Below, piece after piece: positions 41,553 through 51,981 of a stretch of 64,000 nt of DNA. The stretch is taken from the NCBI GenBank assembly GCA_009731375.1, contig BJOX01000183.1, positions 582,365-646,364 on the forward strand, given 5' to 3'. The DNA comes from Paulinella micropora. Its lineage: Eukaryota > Cercozoa > Imbricatea > Euglyphida. Under the pieces are notes generated by a model that was not told the DNA's origin, searched no databases, and saw nothing but the letters and a program-made list of their open reading frames with translations. The stretch's first letter is position 1, and every line of letters starts with the position of its first letter. The translations under genes and the position numbers were made by a program.

Positions 41553-42229
41553 TATGTTTGAAAAAAAAGGGGGGAACCGCTGCTGCTGGGTTTCTTTTTT
41601 TTTATATATATATTCTTTTAGTAACCTCTGTTTTGGCTTTGGGTACTGTTGCCAACCGCCGCAACGTATTCCTGTACGCAGTTAAGATAGAGATGTCCAT
41701 ATTTACATCTGGCAGCTGCCCCGTGATGGCAGCCGCCAGATTATGGAGATCCAGGAACCCTACAGCTATTACCCCGTGAAAGGGTTGGGTCATCTTTGAC
41801 AGTGTCCTTGAAAATGTTTATCCCGTGCCTTGTAACATGGCTCTGACTATACTTGGGGGGTGGTCGAAGTCGGAAACATTGGCAAAGTCGAGGTTTAACT
41901 TAGATTTGGCTCCCCGCCTCAACGTAATGGCAGTGATTGCAGCCTGGCCTAAAGCCCTGCGGACCAGGCAACTGGGGTGATTTTAGGTAAAAGAAATAAA
42001 TCCTGGTAATTTTCAAGTTTGGTTTTAGGTGTTGGGCCGGGTTGGGGGTTTGGGGCTGCCACGTTGTGTGTGTGTGTGTGGGGGGGGGGGGGGGGNNNNN
42101 NNNNNTGACAGCAACAGGAGGCAGCAACTTTATGGTGCCCGTTATAGGCGAAAAAAGCACATGCACACACAAATTTCTATGCAAAAGTGGACAAACACAG
42201 TATAGTTATTTGGAACATATGAGAACACA

Positions 42230-43036
42230 AAACACAGCAAGGTATCATTTGTAGGCAACAGAAGGGAAGAAAAACGAGATGGCGGGAAGCATTTCCAAAA
42301 AAATTTAAAGCACGTAACACAAGCGTCCAGCATGTACCAAGAATTTTCCAACTGTACTATCTTATCGTGAAGATCTCTTGCCTCAAGCGCTGCTTGCTTC
42401 TCGATTGGCCCATCCGCCTGCCAAAGAGCCTCGTTCAGCTCCCCACAGCGAGTGCACCGACCGAACTCGTCCTCCCCCTGCACATGCAGATTGTGAAAAG
42501 GGTGTTCTCGGTCCTCCCAAACTGCATGAAACTCAGATTCACTCGGAAGATTGGATTGCGGATGATTTTTGCGCGCCCATGGCACAAAATGATCAGCGTA
42601 GACCTGTTTTTTCTCTGTCTGGAAAGATAAACGATATATATCTTGACGGTAACGATCAGTTAAAACCCGGGTGCTTTGTTGCATCATATGTGAAAAGAAT
42701 TCAGCGCACATGTCAAAAGCGGGCCTCTCTCTCTGTTTGTGGGCACGTATGAGCTCTGGTTTGGTTCTGCTTTTGATACACTTCTTCAAGGTTGGGAGAG
42801 ATAGTCAGCACTGCTCCACACCATAAACCAAACAGAAAGCTTTTTGGCAAACCTTGATTGGGAGTTGGTTTGGAAAAGAAACATGAGCCTTTAGGCGCTT
42901 GTCCTTGTCTGAAAGCTGCTTGCGCTGAAGCAACAAACTTGGCTCTGCGTTGACGCGTGCTCGATATACACGTTTCTAAATAACAAAGCAACCGCAGAAG
43001 GCAAACAAGGCTGCATAAGGCAAACAACGCAAACAA
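42230..43036 (-). pseudogene. Possible transposase-like fragment with CTRC..H zinc cluster
   Basis: Two - strand frames: the upstream one reads KSFLFGLWCGAVLTISPNLE, the downstream one SESEFHAVWEDREHPFHNL, then EFGRCTRCGELNEAL and AALEARDLHDKIVQLENSWYM. A C-x2-C pair followed by a helix with an H and a following W/Y resembles the zinc-binding segment ahead of the catalytic core in large eukaryotic DDE transposons. The frameshift lies near 42750. Identity is uncertain. Confidence 0.35.
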
Positions 43037-43144
43037 TGCAATTATGTAGGTAAGAGAGATACGAAGTCCTTGGCGCGCTTGGATGTCTTGTTTGCCTTCT
43101 GCAGCGGAGATGGCGCTAGCCCACCAGCCTAATTATTATTATTA

Positions 43145-43150
43145 TGAGAG

Positions 43151-43184
<34 letters not shown>

Positions 43185-43214
43185 GAGAGAGAGAGGAACA
43201 ACAACAGCAACAAC

Positions 43215-43287
<73 letters not shown>

Positions 43288-43452
43288 TTTATAGAAATGT
43301 ATCCTCTTTCCTCATGCTCCAAGAGACGCTTCCTTTCACAGCCAAGTACATGCTCTTCTGAGGGACTCGACAGATACACCGGGCGAAGCAAGAATTGTGA
43401 ACAATCGCGACACAATGGCTCGGGTATCTTCCCCATAACCCACAGATTGCCA

Positions 43453-43535
<83 letters not shown>
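43145..43535. repeat. (AG)n and (GATA)n microsatellites
   Basis: AG runs at 43145-43195 and 43459-43532, and a GATA array at 43216-43287. A short non-repetitive stretch lies between them. Confidence 0.9.
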
Positions 43536-43537
<2 letters not shown>

Positions 43538-43584
43538 CACGAAGAGGGGGAAGTGTGTGTGTGCTAGTGGAAGGGGGGGGCTAA

Positions 43585-44040
43585 GGATGTGCAGGTAGTA
43601 CTACTTCAGGGCTTTCAAATCTAACCGCCACACCTGGCTGAAAGATCTTTACCCCCTTTTAATCGTTGTACCAGTACCTAAATAAAGTTATAATACATAA
43701 ATAATCGACAGAGAAAGTAAAAATACAGAGACAGAGACACAGACAGAACCCGTACCGAACATGACATCAGTCTTGGATGCCCTTGACGCTGTGCCCACTA
43801 ACATTTAATCTGCCAATTTTTGGCCATAAATTCTGCGGAGATTTGAGTATCTCAGGCGTGATGAGCGACGAACGTGCATGTTCGGGAACCACAAAGCACG
43901 TGGTATCTTGATCGTTGGCAAATAGGTCGGCATAATCCTGTGGAGAGTCAAAGTAAGTATTGCGATCGACCTAAACAAACAAAAGGAGAGTCACAGGAAG
44001 TATTGCGATCGACCTTCCAACAAACAAACAACAACAACAA

Positions 44041-44084
<44 letters not shown>

Positions 44085-44097
44085 AATTTCAACATTA

Positions 44098-44158
<61 letters not shown>

Positions 44159-44435
44159 ACTTGGTAAGCCCAGGATCGCGTCTTCAACCCATTGATTACT
44201 TGATCTGCACACACACACGACAGCAATAACCATAAACAATAGAAAGGTAGCTAGTATGTGATATATAGACCTTCTGAACCCTCCCCGTGATGATCAGGAT
44301 AAGAAGTAAGCTCGACCTCAAATGGCTCTGCCCTCTCATCTAAATCTTTCACAAACTTGTGCAGACGTGCGCACGAGTAAACATACTGCACGACATAATT
44401 GTTGACGATGTTCGGTCCGTTATCAGAGGAGAGAT
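43585..44435. other. Intergenic stretch, no gene seen
   Basis: Contains two near-copies of GTATTGCGATCGACCT (around 43957 and 43999), a poly-A run at 44042-44080 and an (ACT)n array at 44097-44157. No supported frame. Confidence 0.6.
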
Positions 44436-44439
44436 AAAG

Positions 44440-46727
44440 CTTCGGCCAAGGCTAACTGCCCCCGCATCTCCGGCGCGGACGGACCCTACGCCTCGTAATC
44501 CATGACGTCCATCACGCGGCGGTACAAACTGGACAAACGCACACTCTGATCCTGACGGCAGTAGATGTGGAGACAGCGTTCGATTCAGTTGAACTCCCAG
44601 TAATACACAACGCTCTGACCGCCATCGTCGCCACCCCTCCGGAATTCCCAGAACTCTTCTCCTTCGTCCACCACCTTTATCGGGGAGCCACTATGAACAC
44701 AAAGAAGGAGGAGAAGGACCACATGCCCCGGGCGAACCCATATATCGCGGTCGCGGCACAGCGCAAGGCAGCCCGATCAGCCCCACTTTTCTCAATCACA
44801 AATGAATACCGAAAACGTCTACGGGCTGGGAGTCCCCCCTCAGAGACCACCCCCTGATACCAATTCTATGGACAGGGCCGCCAGTTCAACTCATGGCCAG
44901 CACTTAGAGGCAGGACACTCACCGCAGCAGACGTCACCATCCCCTCCCAACAGATCTTCGCGGACGACGAATGGCACGCACATGGTGGACCGGGAACCAA
45001 AGAACGATACATCCAACAAGCACGCGAGGAATTCAAGAAGTTCCAGGACGAACTCCACGGGACCGGTTTCATCACGGCAGCATCCAAAAGCTTCACCCTA
45101 GGCATCATGGTCCACCCATCAGGGATCACAGAAGATTTCGAGGGGGGCCTAGTCGGACGAGATGGCACACCCATCCCCAGCCTGACCAAATACACTAAAG
45201 TCCGATCCTTAGGACTCTTCACATCAGGGCTCAACGATCACAAACCACAGGTAAATGAAGTCATCACCAACCTCCTCACCGCCACCCAGGTGGCACTGGG
45301 CCTCAACATCACCAACACCAGAAGACGGGAAGCCCTACGAGACCTCGTCCAGGGCACAGCGGACTTCCCCCTAGGCTGGACAACACTCACCGAGGATGAA
45401 GCCAACACCATGGACATATACTATCTGGAATGATTCCGAAATACACTCAATATAAAACGCACAGACATCCCCAACGCACTTTTGTATGCGCCCTGAGGTA
45501 AATGCGGAGGATTCTGCCTCCCACGTTTTAAGGATAGGGCGAACATAAGGATGGCTACGGTCTTTCTCTGGGGACTGATCTCCCATGATCGCGCCACCCA
45601 AATAGCAGTCCACTCACATCTACGCCTACTGAAAGATGCCTTCCTACCACAACAGGACCGGACGGACGGGTGTAATCCATGCAGACCACCCCTTGATCAA
45701 CACCCCCCCAGACACGGTTAACCACACAACACCCGACCCGAATACCTCCCGCCGCCGGCCCCCCCGGGAAACACAGACTCACCAGAAGGAACAAGAGGCT
45801 CAAGCTCAAACCCTCATCCAACAAATCCAAGACCTTAACATCCCCCCAAGCTACCTCCACACCGCGAGACTACCTAAGGCCCGGGGATGGCACCCAGATG
45901 ACCAAGACCCATGGGAATACCCCCCTCCAGGCACAGCGTACTACCAACAATCGATTCGGACCCTGCAACCAGCACACACACCCTGGAAGGACATCAACGA
46001 GAATTGCCCCCGCCCACCCCCCATACGGAACCAACCCTTCCTGGATTGGTACTCACACGAACAACTCCTAACCCAAAGGAGATATCAGGGACTGGAATGG
46101 ATAGGCAGTTGCCGCGATCTGGGGATACTAGGGATACAACTGCGCCAGGGGGACAACGACCAAGTCACAAACGATGCCAACGGCAGACTCCGCTCCCATT
46201 ACGTCATCACAGTCCAACACCGGTTCACGGGGAAAATCACACTAGCAGCGGACAGTAGGCAAGCAATACTACGTGCGAAAGAAGACATACGGGACAGGAA
46301 CCTTGGGTCACTCAGACACAGGGTAAGCACCAATCTAGGAAAAAAAACGATTGCCCCACGGTTCGCGTTAAAATTGGGACCAGCAGCCGAAATGAGGGGC
46401 GAAACACAACATATCTCCAGCCAATACCTGATCCCCTCCACGCGAAGAGAGGACTGGGAGATAAAACTCATATTGCTTTGCCAGCTTAACGCGTGGGACA
46501 CACCAGCCATGAAAAGCGTACGCACTCAAAGGCGGGAAGATGGCAAATGCCCGTACTGCGACCATGTTGGGACCATCGAACACTTCATGACTTGCGTGGA
46601 TCCTCCACACCCACAAGAACTGATCGGCGCCCTAAACGCCAGACACTCCGCATCCCGAGAAGTCCTGAAAAAACACCTTAGCAATAACACAAACATCCCA
46701 GATGCAAACCAACCCCACCGTAAGTAG
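44440..46727 (+). pseudogene. Decayed non-LTR retrotransposon (LINE) reverse transcriptase
   Basis: Frame pieces in order: VDVETAFDSVELPVIHNAL (RT motif with catalytic Asp), SAPLFSITNEY (LF box), QQIFADDEWH (FADD catalytic pair), FKKFQDELHG. Then LNIKRTDIPNALLYAP and KDRANIRMATVFLWG in the connection region. A long C-terminal frame (45636-46727) ends with the zinc knuckle CPYCDHVGTIEHFMTC. Multiple frameshifts and stops. GC-rich coding unlike the viral elements. No 5' ORF is recognised. Confidence 0.75.
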
Positions 46728-47197
46728 ATGATAACCCAGAACTCTGCGAGAGTTTTATCGAATTCTAGCATTCGTTCTAGGTTTTGAGGTTTCCTATTGA
46801 TAGTAAATACAAAGAAACAAAAGAAGTCAAATAGCCTTCTACAGCACACTTAGAGAAAAAATGTATGTATCATTAAATTTACCTTTTTCGTCTTACTCTT
46901 CAGAAGCAACTTCAACTCACCTACCACACACAAACAAGTATGGTAGATAAAATTTCTTTGCAAGCAGGAGGGCTTTCGCCCAATTTTTTGAATTGAATAC
47001 ACACTAGTTTACACTCCTATGTGCGAAAGGAGTTAGTAGTGAGAAATACTATTACTCAATTCTTTGTCTCTTGTATTTTTCATATGATTGAATTATTTCT
47101 GATGTTGTTTTCCCACTATCAATCATCTTTCGTGTTTTCATCTCGTCATCTATTCCCATTGGTTGGTTTTCAGCACTCAACCAATGTTCAAACAATC

Positions 47198-47529
47198 TTA
47201 ATTGCTTTTCTTTCGTTCTTCTTTTCTCAATTTTTCTCGTTTCATTTGTTCAATTTTCTCCTTTCTGCTAATATCTAATTTTCTCGTTTCAATTATTTCT
47301 TCAATTGTGAGTGTTTTATTTTCGAAATCTCTTTTCTGTCTTTCCAATTCAATTCTTTCTTTTTTGTTCTCGTCAAGTCTGCTTTGTATTATTTCATTTC
47401 TTGTTTCGTTTTTCAATTTTAGTTTTATTAATTCAGATAGTTTTTTGTCTTTCACTTATTTTCCAACCATTTATTCTTTTCTTCTCTTTCAACATATTCA
47501 TTATCGCTGTTATCATCATGATCGCGCAT
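47198..47529 (-). pseudogene. Element 2 charged coiled-coil protein, one frame break
   Basis: The frame from 47529 (MRDHDDNSDNEYVEREEKN) stops at about 47457 and is followed at once by KDKKLSELIKLKLKNETRNE, an almost pure charged helix ending RKEERKKSN. One indel explains the break. It is the first gene at the left end, comparable in position and composition to the coiled-coil gene of element 1. Function unknown. Confidence 0.5.
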
Positions 47530-47740
47530 AATGTAATCTTGTCCAAAAAAGTCAGGGTGTCACGGGTGCTAACTTTATAGACCTTCGATCCCTTATCCTC
47601 ACCTTTCCCGTGTGTGGTGGTTGGCCTAATAAGTAAAATGGAAAAACTAGACAGGCGGGCACATATCTCCCTCCATTTTTTTCTGGAACACTCCAAACCA
47701 TATGAATTTTCTTAGATGTCTTCATTTCTTGGTTTTCTCA

Positions 47741-47803
47741 AAAGACCAAAGTGGTCAAGAAAAAAGACCAAACCCTTGATGTTTTTGCCGTGTGTGTGTG
47801 CAG
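47741..47803 (+). promoter_or_regulatory. Leader signature of the element 2 left-end gene
   Basis: ACCAAAGTGGTCAAGA, CCAAACCCTTG and CGTGTGTGTGTGCAG directly before the ATG. Nearly the same series precedes the gene at 50869, and a weaker form (CCCTTTGT..GTATGTGTAG) precedes 18180. The AG just before the start suggests either a 5' UTR intron acceptor or a promoter. Confidence 0.55.
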
Positions 47804-48317
47804 ATGTCGGGCAATGAACAACAGGAGGAGCCAGAGGAGGAGCCAGAGGAGGAGCCAGAGGAGGAGACAGAAGACCCAGAAGTCAAGGTTAGTTTTGTTC
47901 TCTGTTTTTTCTTTGCTAATGAATGTTTCACAGGTTGTAACTGACGCACTTGAAAGATTGTATGTTGGTCGCATAAAGTTAGGGAATATACCAAAGGAGC
48001 TGGGATGCAATAGGGTGGTCGCTGTTAAAAGTCCGAATACAGATCGCAGGAAACCAGTAGAGAGTAAGTCAGAATATTGGGTATACCTTGACAGACGGAA
48101 TGGTACAGCAAAACTTTTTAACCAGAGGAACGAAGGTTTACCAATGGTAAAATTGCATCGTTTTAAGTCAGAATTGAGAAAGCATCAAACTCCAGAGCGT
48201 TTTGTGGTCGAATTTACCGACGGAACACTCAAGCTATTTAGACTTTGGGACATTGACAAAATCTCAGATTACTTCGGGCTAACAGTCAAGACCGCATTCA
48301 GAGTTGATGTTGATTAA
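47804..48317 (+). CDS. Element 2 left-end gene, one intron, 155 aa
   Basis: Exon 47804-47887 encodes an acidic repeat head (four EEPE-type units). The intron 47888-47933 (GTTAGT..TTCACAG, 46 bp, branch-like GCTAATG) separates it from exon 47934-48317. The second exon encodes VVTDALERLYVGRIKLGNIP, then WVYLDRRNGTAKLFNQRNEG, FVVEFTDGTLKLFRLWDIDK and FGLTVKTAFRVDVD. The intron is in phase and both exons are open. No family recognised. Same place and head-core design as the left-end genes of elements 1 and 3. Confidence 0.65.
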
Positions 48318-48426
48318 ACAAGGGTCGCTGATGCATTATTTTATTATATACTTTTCTTATCCACTTATTACATTCAAAATCAAGAAAAGTATATAAACAA
48401 ATTCATTAAAGTTATTCTTCAGTTCA

Positions 48427-49406
48427 TTAAAGGTCCATTATTACTTTTGCCTTTCGCTCTCTCTTACTAGTTCTTATATTTTCCGGTTCTATTTCCTCCC
48501 GCTTTAGCAGTTCTTTAGTCTTTTTCTCTTTAATAATTTCTTTGTTTGCTCCTTTATATCTTTTTCTTCGTCAATGGGTTTAATAAAATCAGTTTTCAAT
48601 AAATCTCTTGGACTTACCAACTCATCATTATTTAATATTAATTTAAACCCCTTCCGGCCCTTGACTTCATAAATAATTTTACTGAAGGTCTTCCCACCTT
48701 TGGAGAAAACATTTCTTTTGTTTTCTTTTCTTACATTATCACCAACATTAAATTCGTCTATCAAATTATTCCGTGTTATAACTTGTTTATTTTTGTCTCT
48801 TCCGAAAAATACATCCACTGGTTTAGCATGAACACCTATGCAGTTTATGATTATAAGCATTGACTAAGTCCTCAATATAACTGACCCAGTCGAAATTACG
48901 ATTAGTTTCAAATAAAAGGTCAAGCCATATTCTAATACTTCGTATCACTCTATCAACAACTGCAAGGGCTCTATGGTCGTCAACTTCAACGACATCGTGT
49001 TTAATTCCATTTTCAATAAAATAATCGCGGGTTGCTACTTTATATTCTCCACCGCTGTCAGTAGTAATTGATTTTGGTTTATATTTGATTGATTTTAAAG
49101 CATAATAAACTTCTTTCGATGTTTTATTTTTTAGCGGAATAATTATTAAATATCGGCTATGACAATCTATCCAAACAAGCATCCAAGCATAGCCCTTATT
49201 TCCTTTCTTATCTTTTATCTTACTCATATCCGCTAAATCTAAGAAAACTTGGTCCAAGGGTTTATCAACCCATATCGTGTTCCATATTTTCGGGTTCTTT
49301 TTCTGATGATGTATTTCAAGTGCTTCTTCTTCCTTTGTTTAACTATTTCTCCCGAAGGTGTGTCTTCTGTATTAATAATTATATGTTTATGGTCTAAATC
49401 AGGCAT
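48427..49406 (-). pseudogene. Element 2 retroviral-type integrase, frameshifted
   Basis: MPDLDHKHIIINTEDTPSGE starts like element 1 (DHKH). After a frameshift the core reads LDQVFLDLADMSKIKDKKGN, ITTDSGGEYKVATRDYF and ALAVVDRVIRSIR. The third acidic residue is Asp, 35 residues after the TTD Asp, as in element 1. The C-terminal part (NVFSKGGKTFSKIIYEVKGR) and a last piece ENIRTSKRERKAKVI ending at 48427 are in further phases. At least three indels; inactive. Confidence 0.82.
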
Positions 49407-49417
49407 TATATATATAA

Positions 49418-49695
49418 ATGAGATTTTCAAAGTCGAATGTAAAAAACAAAAAATATAAAGTCATTACTCCAAAAGGTAAGGTTATTAATTTTGGTGATAC
49501 CAGATATGAACATTATAAAGACCGAATTGGATTATATTCACATTTTAATCATCTTGATAAAGAAAGAAGAAAAAAATACAGAATACTGGCAAAGGCTATA
49601 AGAAATTCAAAGGTGAATTAACTTATAATAATCCAGAATACGCTAATTATTATTCTTATCATTATCTTTGGTGAAGATATTACATCGGTTATACT
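49418..49695 (+). pseudogene. Element 2 DUF5754-like small protein, late frame break
   Basis: KKYKVITPKGKVINFGDTRY, EHYKDRIGLYSHFNHLDKER and RKKYRILAKAIR form the pattern 'VxxPxGKxxxFGdxxYehYkDr..H.d..RrkrYl' of small proteins common in phages, PLVs and giant viruses. The frame stops at 49621; in another phase KKFKGELTYNNPEYANYYSY HYLW runs on, matching the usual end of the family. Head-to-head with the integrase gene across 11 AT bases. Function unknown, possibly virion-associated. Confidence 0.6.
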
Positions 49696-49732
49696 TTAAC
49701 GGCAGACGATGTTTGAGCTCGAGAATAACTAA

Positions 49733-49895
49733 AACTTGAGAAACATCCGCGAGACATCATCATTTTTTTCTTTCTTATTTGTCTTTTCAGATTGATTATA
49801 AACATTAACAGATATGTTTGATTTCTTACCTTTCCCTTTCTTAGGGTTCTTCTTCTTCACTACTTTCGCTTTCACTTTCTTCACTCTCTGGCTCA
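49733..49895 (-). pseudogene. Element 2 VNVYNQ-tail protein, 5' part lost
   Basis: The tail KKGKGKKSNISVNVYNQSEK..SRMFLKF and, in another phase, an acidic Ser/Glu stretch correspond to the C-terminal half of the element 1 gene at 19905-20447. The copia-like sequence begins where the remainder should be. Confidence 0.65.
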
Positions 49896-49900
49896 GGCCG

Positions 49901-50800
49901 AACCCCCAAGCATGAAATGGATCACCGCAAGTCGGGCGCGTCGATCGCCCCAATCTCCCTTCCAATTCTCATCAGGATATGATGTCAGGCGATTGCTCTC
50001 CTTTTGGTAGAATCGGATTTTCGCCTGGCTGTACCCTGAAGGTAACTCATCACCTGTTCCGCCAGTTGAAAGGGGAATTCCTCCGGTTTTGAGGCATATC
50101 GGGCCATCTCGGCCACCGGCCCAAGCGTGTCATTACGAGTCACCCGCATCCAGATAAGTATCCCGCAGATGTGATAGGGCGAAAACGCCTCCAGTACACT
50201 TGGAACTCCCGCTCGGCATCCAGGCATCAGCCACTGTGAGTCTACAGACGATAAGTCTTTGGTCTTCAAACGCTCGCTGGCTTCCTTGATACACGTTTCC
50301 TGAAGCAGCTTGATGGTCCTCCCCAACTCCGGATGCCTGCCGTCCTCTATGTCTATTCCAACCACACCCGTTGGCAGTTCACTCTTGAACACCTTGAAGC
50401 GACTTTCTCCCGCCGCTCTAAATTCTTCTTTTGCCTCTTCGCTGCTGAAGCACATCATGATATCGTCCACATGGACGAACCCGATGTCAGGCTTCTGTTG
50501 CCCCGAACGCCAGCGAAAGAAAAAGCACGGAAAATGCTTTGTGCTGCTCGTACCCTTGCGACACCATGAAAGGCACCAGCACTTGCATCCACCACTTTCT
50601 CCCGGCATCCGGTCGACGTCCGTAAAGCGCCCTCACCATTTCCCAGACATACCCCTCCTCTTCAAAGCCGAACGGAGGTACCAGGTAGGTAGGTCGCATC
50701 CCCTTTTCTTCCACCTCGGCCCCTATGTAGGCCGTGCCTACATCGAACTTGCCCAATACGAGGTCGTAGAACGTCACTGTTTCTTTTTTTCATTCTGCGA
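49901..50800 (-). pseudogene. Ty1/copia retrotransposon RT fragment
   Basis: FDVGTAYIGAEVEEKGM, VPPFGFEEEGYVWEMVRALY and GRRPDAGRKWW match the copia RT layout (DVKTAFLNG, PPGF, LKKALYGLKQAPR-W). After a frameshift KPDIGFVHVDDIMMCFSSEE gives the VDD box. It continues towards RNase H with LIWMRVTRNDTLGPVAEMAR. No LTRs or other domains are seen. GC-rich relative to the AT-rich viral neighbours. Confidence 0.8.
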
Positions 50801-50813
50801 CTTTTTCAGAATT

Positions 50814-50868
50814 CCCAAAGTGTCCAAGTCAAGAAGTCCAAACCCTTGTCGTGTGTGTTGCAGGTGCC
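50814..50868 (+). promoter_or_regulatory. Leader signature of the element 3 left-end gene
   Basis: CCCAAAGTGTCCAAGTCAAG, CCAAACCCTTG and CGTGTGTGTTGCAG, then five bases and the ATG. It corresponds piece by piece to 47741-47803. Confidence 0.55.
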
Positions 50869-51351
50869 ATGGCCGACGAAGAGGAGCAGGATGAGGAGGA
50901 GCAGAATGAGGAGGAGAAAGCCCCCGCCGTCGCCGACCCAGCAGTGGAGCCATTGGTTCAGCAAATGACCGCGCTCGTCATTGCCCCTTTCGTGCCGCAC
51001 AATCCGCAGAGGATGATTCCAAAGTTCGGTCGTGGACTTAATCTTTCAATTCTCTACAAAAGGGATAAACCTCTAAATCCATTAATAGAATTTGATGCAA
51101 TGAGGGCGAGGGGATATGTCGCTAATGGTTATTTAGAAAAGAAAGCCATTTTTGGCAGAGCAGAGTCGAAGTCTGGAAATGTAGAAGGGCTTCAGGGCTT
51201 TGGTCTTTTCGTTTTGTTCATTAGTCCGCTTCAGGAAGATGAGCGGATTTATGTGTTTGCGCACAGAGGTTCGCTCAATAAGTTCATTCGTGGCACAGGA
51301 ACAGATACTTTTTTGAACATATACACAACCATGGCCAACTTTGCTCCTTAA
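50869..51351 (+). CDS. Element 3 left-end gene, 160 aa
   Basis: Acidic head MADEEEQDEEEQNEEEKAPA, then MTALVIAPFVPHNPQRMIPK, LNLSILYKRDKPLNPLIEFD and GLQGFGLFVLFISPLQEDER. The frame is open without an intron, although an in-frame upstream start at 50851 exists. The start at 50869 is preferred because it follows the AG of the shared leader. The core is not recognised. It has the same head-plus-core design as the left-end genes of elements 1 and 2. Confidence 0.6.
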   Translation: MADEEEQDEEEQNEEEKAPAVADPAVEPLVQQMTALVIAPFVPHNPQRMIPKFGRGLNLSILYKRDKPLNPLIEFDAMRARGYVANGYLEKKAIFGRAESKSGNVEGLQGFGLFVLFISPLQEDERIYVFAHRGSLNKFIRGTGTDTFLNIYTTMANFAP

Positions 51352-51504
51352 TTAAAAGCAACTTGTCGTATGTGGAAGTTGCTTTGATAAATTTTGGAAG
51401 CAATTTCCACATATCACTTTATCGATCGGTCTCTTCGGATACTGGGCCATAGTTGTAATTCCATTCATATGTGAGCAGGTGCGAGAGATATTTATTAAAT
51501 TCAT
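51352..51504 (-). CDS. Element 3 small zinc-knuckle protein, 50 aa
   Basis: MNLINISRTCSHMNGITTMA followed by CGNCFQNLSKQLPHTTSC, a C-x2-C-x10-H-x3-C arrangement. The frame extends upstream to 51582, but that part lies in the repeat region. It converges tail-to-tail with the left-end gene. A nucleic-acid binding role is possible. Confidence 0.5.
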   Translation of the reverse strand: MNLINISRTCSHMNGITTMAQYPKRPIDKVICGNCFQNLSKQLPHTTSCF

Positions 51505-51516
51505 TTTATTATCCAC

Positions 51517-51912
51517 TGTCCAACCTGTCCAAGGTTGCCTTAATGATTTTAAACGTCGGACACAACGTCGGACACTTTTCAATGTTAANNNNNNNNNNAA
51601 TGTTAATTTTAAACGATTTTATTATGAATTCTTCTTATTATTATCTATTTTTTAACATGTCCAACCTGTCCGACCTGTCCGACCTTTAAAAAAAAATAGG
51701 TCCCCCCCCCCTTTTTTTTTATACCCACTCGGAAAAATTTTGAAAAAAGGTCGCCAACGTCGGCCAACGTTGGACAACCCCCTTAATAAAACGAATTTTA
51801 TTCAATCTCTCACTGCTATTTATGTTAGACGGCCAACGTTTACTTTTCAATCATTAATACCTCTGACAATGTAGTCATTAAGACCTCGGCCAACGTCGGA
51901 CACTGCAACCAA
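51517..51912. repeat. Cluster of TGTCCGAC / CCAACGT repeats with a CCAACGTTGG palindrome
   Basis: TGTCC(G/A)AC-type words occur at about 51518-51534, 51553-51575, 51658-51685, 51751-51778 and 51890-51904, in both orientations, partly combined with GGCCAACGT. At 51759-51778 they form an imperfect 20-bp palindrome centred on CCAACGTTGG. A 10-N gap at 51589-51598 has AATGTTAA on both sides. The cluster lies directly upstream of the recombinase gene and could be its binding region or an origin. Confidence 0.6.
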
Positions 51913-51981
51913 AGGAAAATTTACGACATCTGAGTATTTTAATTTAAAAAAAATAATAGACTTGTTTAATATACACTAGCA

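Larger units (their letters stand above)
46860..49900. mobile_element. Element 2: left-end remnant of a Polinton related to element 1
   Basis: An AT-rich block with a coiled-coil gene, a spliced left-end gene, a retroviral-type integrase, a DUF5754-like gene and the VNVYNQ-tail gene. The order left-end gene (+), integrase (-), VNVYNQ gene (-) is that of element 1. It is cut at ~49,900 by a copia fragment. No terminal inverted repeat is recognised near 46.86-47.2 kb. Confidence 0.65.

Noticed and set aside
41195-41779. Arginine-rich 194-aa ORF
   Set aside because: Translation of an AAG/AGA microsatellite.
46860-47200. Left terminal inverted repeat of element 2
   Set aside because: No match to the element 1 terminus and no partner at the other side of the remnant.
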